Origin: Clostridia bacterium
GTDB lineage: Bacteria; Bacillota_A; Clostridia; Christensenellales; Aristaeellaceae
DNA length: 5,732 nucleotides
NCBI GenBank assembly: GCA_017481185.1
Contig: JAFUPO010000132.1
Location: forward strand, 1 to 5,732
Direction of reading: 5' to 3'
Of this stretch, positions 4,860 through 5,732 are shown one piece after another. A program made the translations under genes and the position numbers. The notes beneath the pieces are model-generated. The model saw only the letters and a program-made list of their open reading frames with translations. It ran no database searches and was not told the DNA's origin. Within the stretch, counting starts at the first letter, position 1; the number at the start of each line of letters is the position of its first letter.

Positions 4860-5732
4860 ATGCCTAATTTTACGCTGGATGACAAGATTTTTGAGGGTGC
4901 GGCCAAAGCTTTCCCCACCCCTTTTCATTTGTATGATGAGGCGGGCATCCGCCGCACGGCTCAGGCCATGAACCAGGCGTTTGGCTGGTGCTCTGATTAC
5001 AAAGAGTATTTTGCCGTTAAGGCCTTGCCCAACCCCACGGTGCTGCGCATCCTCAAGGAGGAGGGCTGCGGCGTGGACTGCGCCAGCGAAACGGAGCTGA
5101 TGCTGGCCGAGGCCCTGGGCTTTAAGGGCAATGAAATCATGTTCTCCGCCAACGATATGCCTCCCAATGAGTTTGCCTACGCCCGGCGGCTGGGCGCGTA
5201 TATCAACCTGGATGATGTAAGCCATGTGCCGATCCTGGCTGAAAACGGCGGCGTGCCTGAGTGCGTGTGCTGCCGCTTCAACCCCGGCGGGGATTTTCTC
5301 ATTGGCACCACCATCATGGGCAACCCCGGCGAAGCCAAGTATGGCTTCACCAGGGCGCAATTGACCGAGGGGCTTTTGCAGCTCAAGGCCCTGGGCGCCA
5401 AGGCCTTTGGCCTCCACGCCTTCCTCTCCTCCAACACCACCACCGAGGAATACTACCCCACCCTGGCGGAGCTTTTGTTCAAGATCGGCGCGGAGCTGGT
5501 GAAGGAAACGGGCCTCGCCTTAAAGTTCATTAACCTCTCCGGCGGCGTGGGCATCCCCTATCGCCCCGACCAGCAGGGAGCAGATATTTTGCGCATCGGC
5601 CAGGGGGTTCGCAGAGCCTATGAAAAGGTCTTTGGCGAGGCGGGCATCACCGGCGTGGGCATCAAGACCGAGCTGGGCCGCTTTATGACCGGCCCCCAGG
5701 GGTGGCTGGTGACCCATGCGGTGAACTATAAA
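4860..5732 (+). CDS. lysA: Diaminopimelate decarboxylase (partial, C-terminus beyond the window)
   Basis: It converts meso-diaminopimelate to L-lysine and CO2, the last step of lysine synthesis, using PLP in the cytoplasm. The first 291 residues are present of a family that usually has about 410-430. This is the fold-type III barrel: PLP lysine Lys54 in YFAVKALPNP, the CGVDCASETEL block (70-80), RFNPGG (139-144), the phosphate-binding glycine loop LSGGVGIPY (226-234), and ELGRFMTGP (271-279). Two motifs are variant: the usual H-x-HIGS reads HAFLSS (186-191), so Phe188 takes the place of the PLP-stacking His, and E-P-G-R reads E-L-G-R. I recall the HAFLxSN form in a branch of Clostridia-like LysA proteins, so this is probably a subfamily trait. 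The start is supported by GGAG at 4846-4849, 10 nt before the ATG. A related carboxynorspermidine or other PLP decarboxylase is less likely. Confidence 0.88.
   Translation, partial: MPNFTLDDKIFEGAAKAFPTPFHLYDEAGIRRTAQAMNQAFGWCSDYKEYFAVKALPNPTVLRILKEEGCGVDCASETELMLAEALGFKGNEIMFSANDMPPNEFAYARRLGAYINLDDVSHVPILAENGGVPECVCCRFNPGGDFLIGTTIMGNPGEAKYGFTRAQLTEGLLQLKALGAKAFGLHAFLSSNTTTEEYYPTLAELLFKIGAELVKETGLALKFINLSGGVGIPYRPDQQGADILRIGQGVRRAYEKVFGEAGITGVGIKTELGRFMTGPQGWLVTHAVNYK

Noticed and set aside
4830..5417. Minus-strand frame of 195 codons opposite lysA
   Set aside because: lysA has clear conserved motifs over the same bases; the antisense frame has no start signals and no recognisable motif.
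1..5732. CRISPR array, insertion sequence, toxin-antitoxin or phage-defence system
   Set aside because: No spaced direct repeats, transposase motifs, terminal inverted repeats, or paired small toxin/antitoxin genes are visible. All coding space is explained by five genes.

Overview
This window looks like chromosomal DNA of a moderately GC-rich Firmicute, most likely a Clostridia or Oscillospirales-type gut bacterium. The reasons are strong AAGGAGG ribosome binding sites, sigma-A-type promoters with 17-bp spacers, AT-rich intergenic gaps between GC-rich genes, and the Firmicutes flavour of the LeuA, DUF3267 and LysA proteins. This placement is inference; there is no rRNA or marker gene here. 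I see no tRNA, rRNA, CRISPR array, transposase or prophage gene.

Layout. Bases 1-1731 (minus strand, running off the left edge) encode 577 residues of a membrane-anchored alpha/beta hydrolase: one N-terminal membrane helix, a Ser-Asp-His hydrolase domain, and at least four C-terminal membrane helices. Upstream of it on the same strand, at 1985-2491, is a MarR-family regulator. The two genes are separated by an intrinsic terminator that contains the marR stop codon, then a perfect-consensus sigma-70/A promoter (TTGACA-17-TATAAT), then a perfect 24-bp palindrome at about +6 to +29, then a leader of about 165 nt. This reads as a regulator with its own promoter next to a strong promoter that it probably represses.

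The other direction carries amino-acid biosynthesis. leuA (2-isopropylmalate synthase, 2640-4172) has its own promoter, divergent from marR. It overlaps by 20 bp a small multi-pass membrane protein of the DUF3267 / putative zincin peptidase type (4153-4716). A gap of about 140 bp with hairpins and a new promoter leads to a diaminopimelate decarboxylase (lysA, from 4860), cut by the right edge.

How it works together. LeuA makes the first committed intermediate of leucine synthesis, and LysA makes lysine from meso-diaminopimelate. They have separate promoters, and no other leu or lys genes are visible. The MarR/hydrolase pair is probably an inducible function unrelated to these pathways. The region is mostly ordinary. 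The parts most worth following are the hydrolase's promoter/operator arrangement, the hydrolase-plus-membrane-domain architecture, and an interrupted palindrome between marR and leuA.
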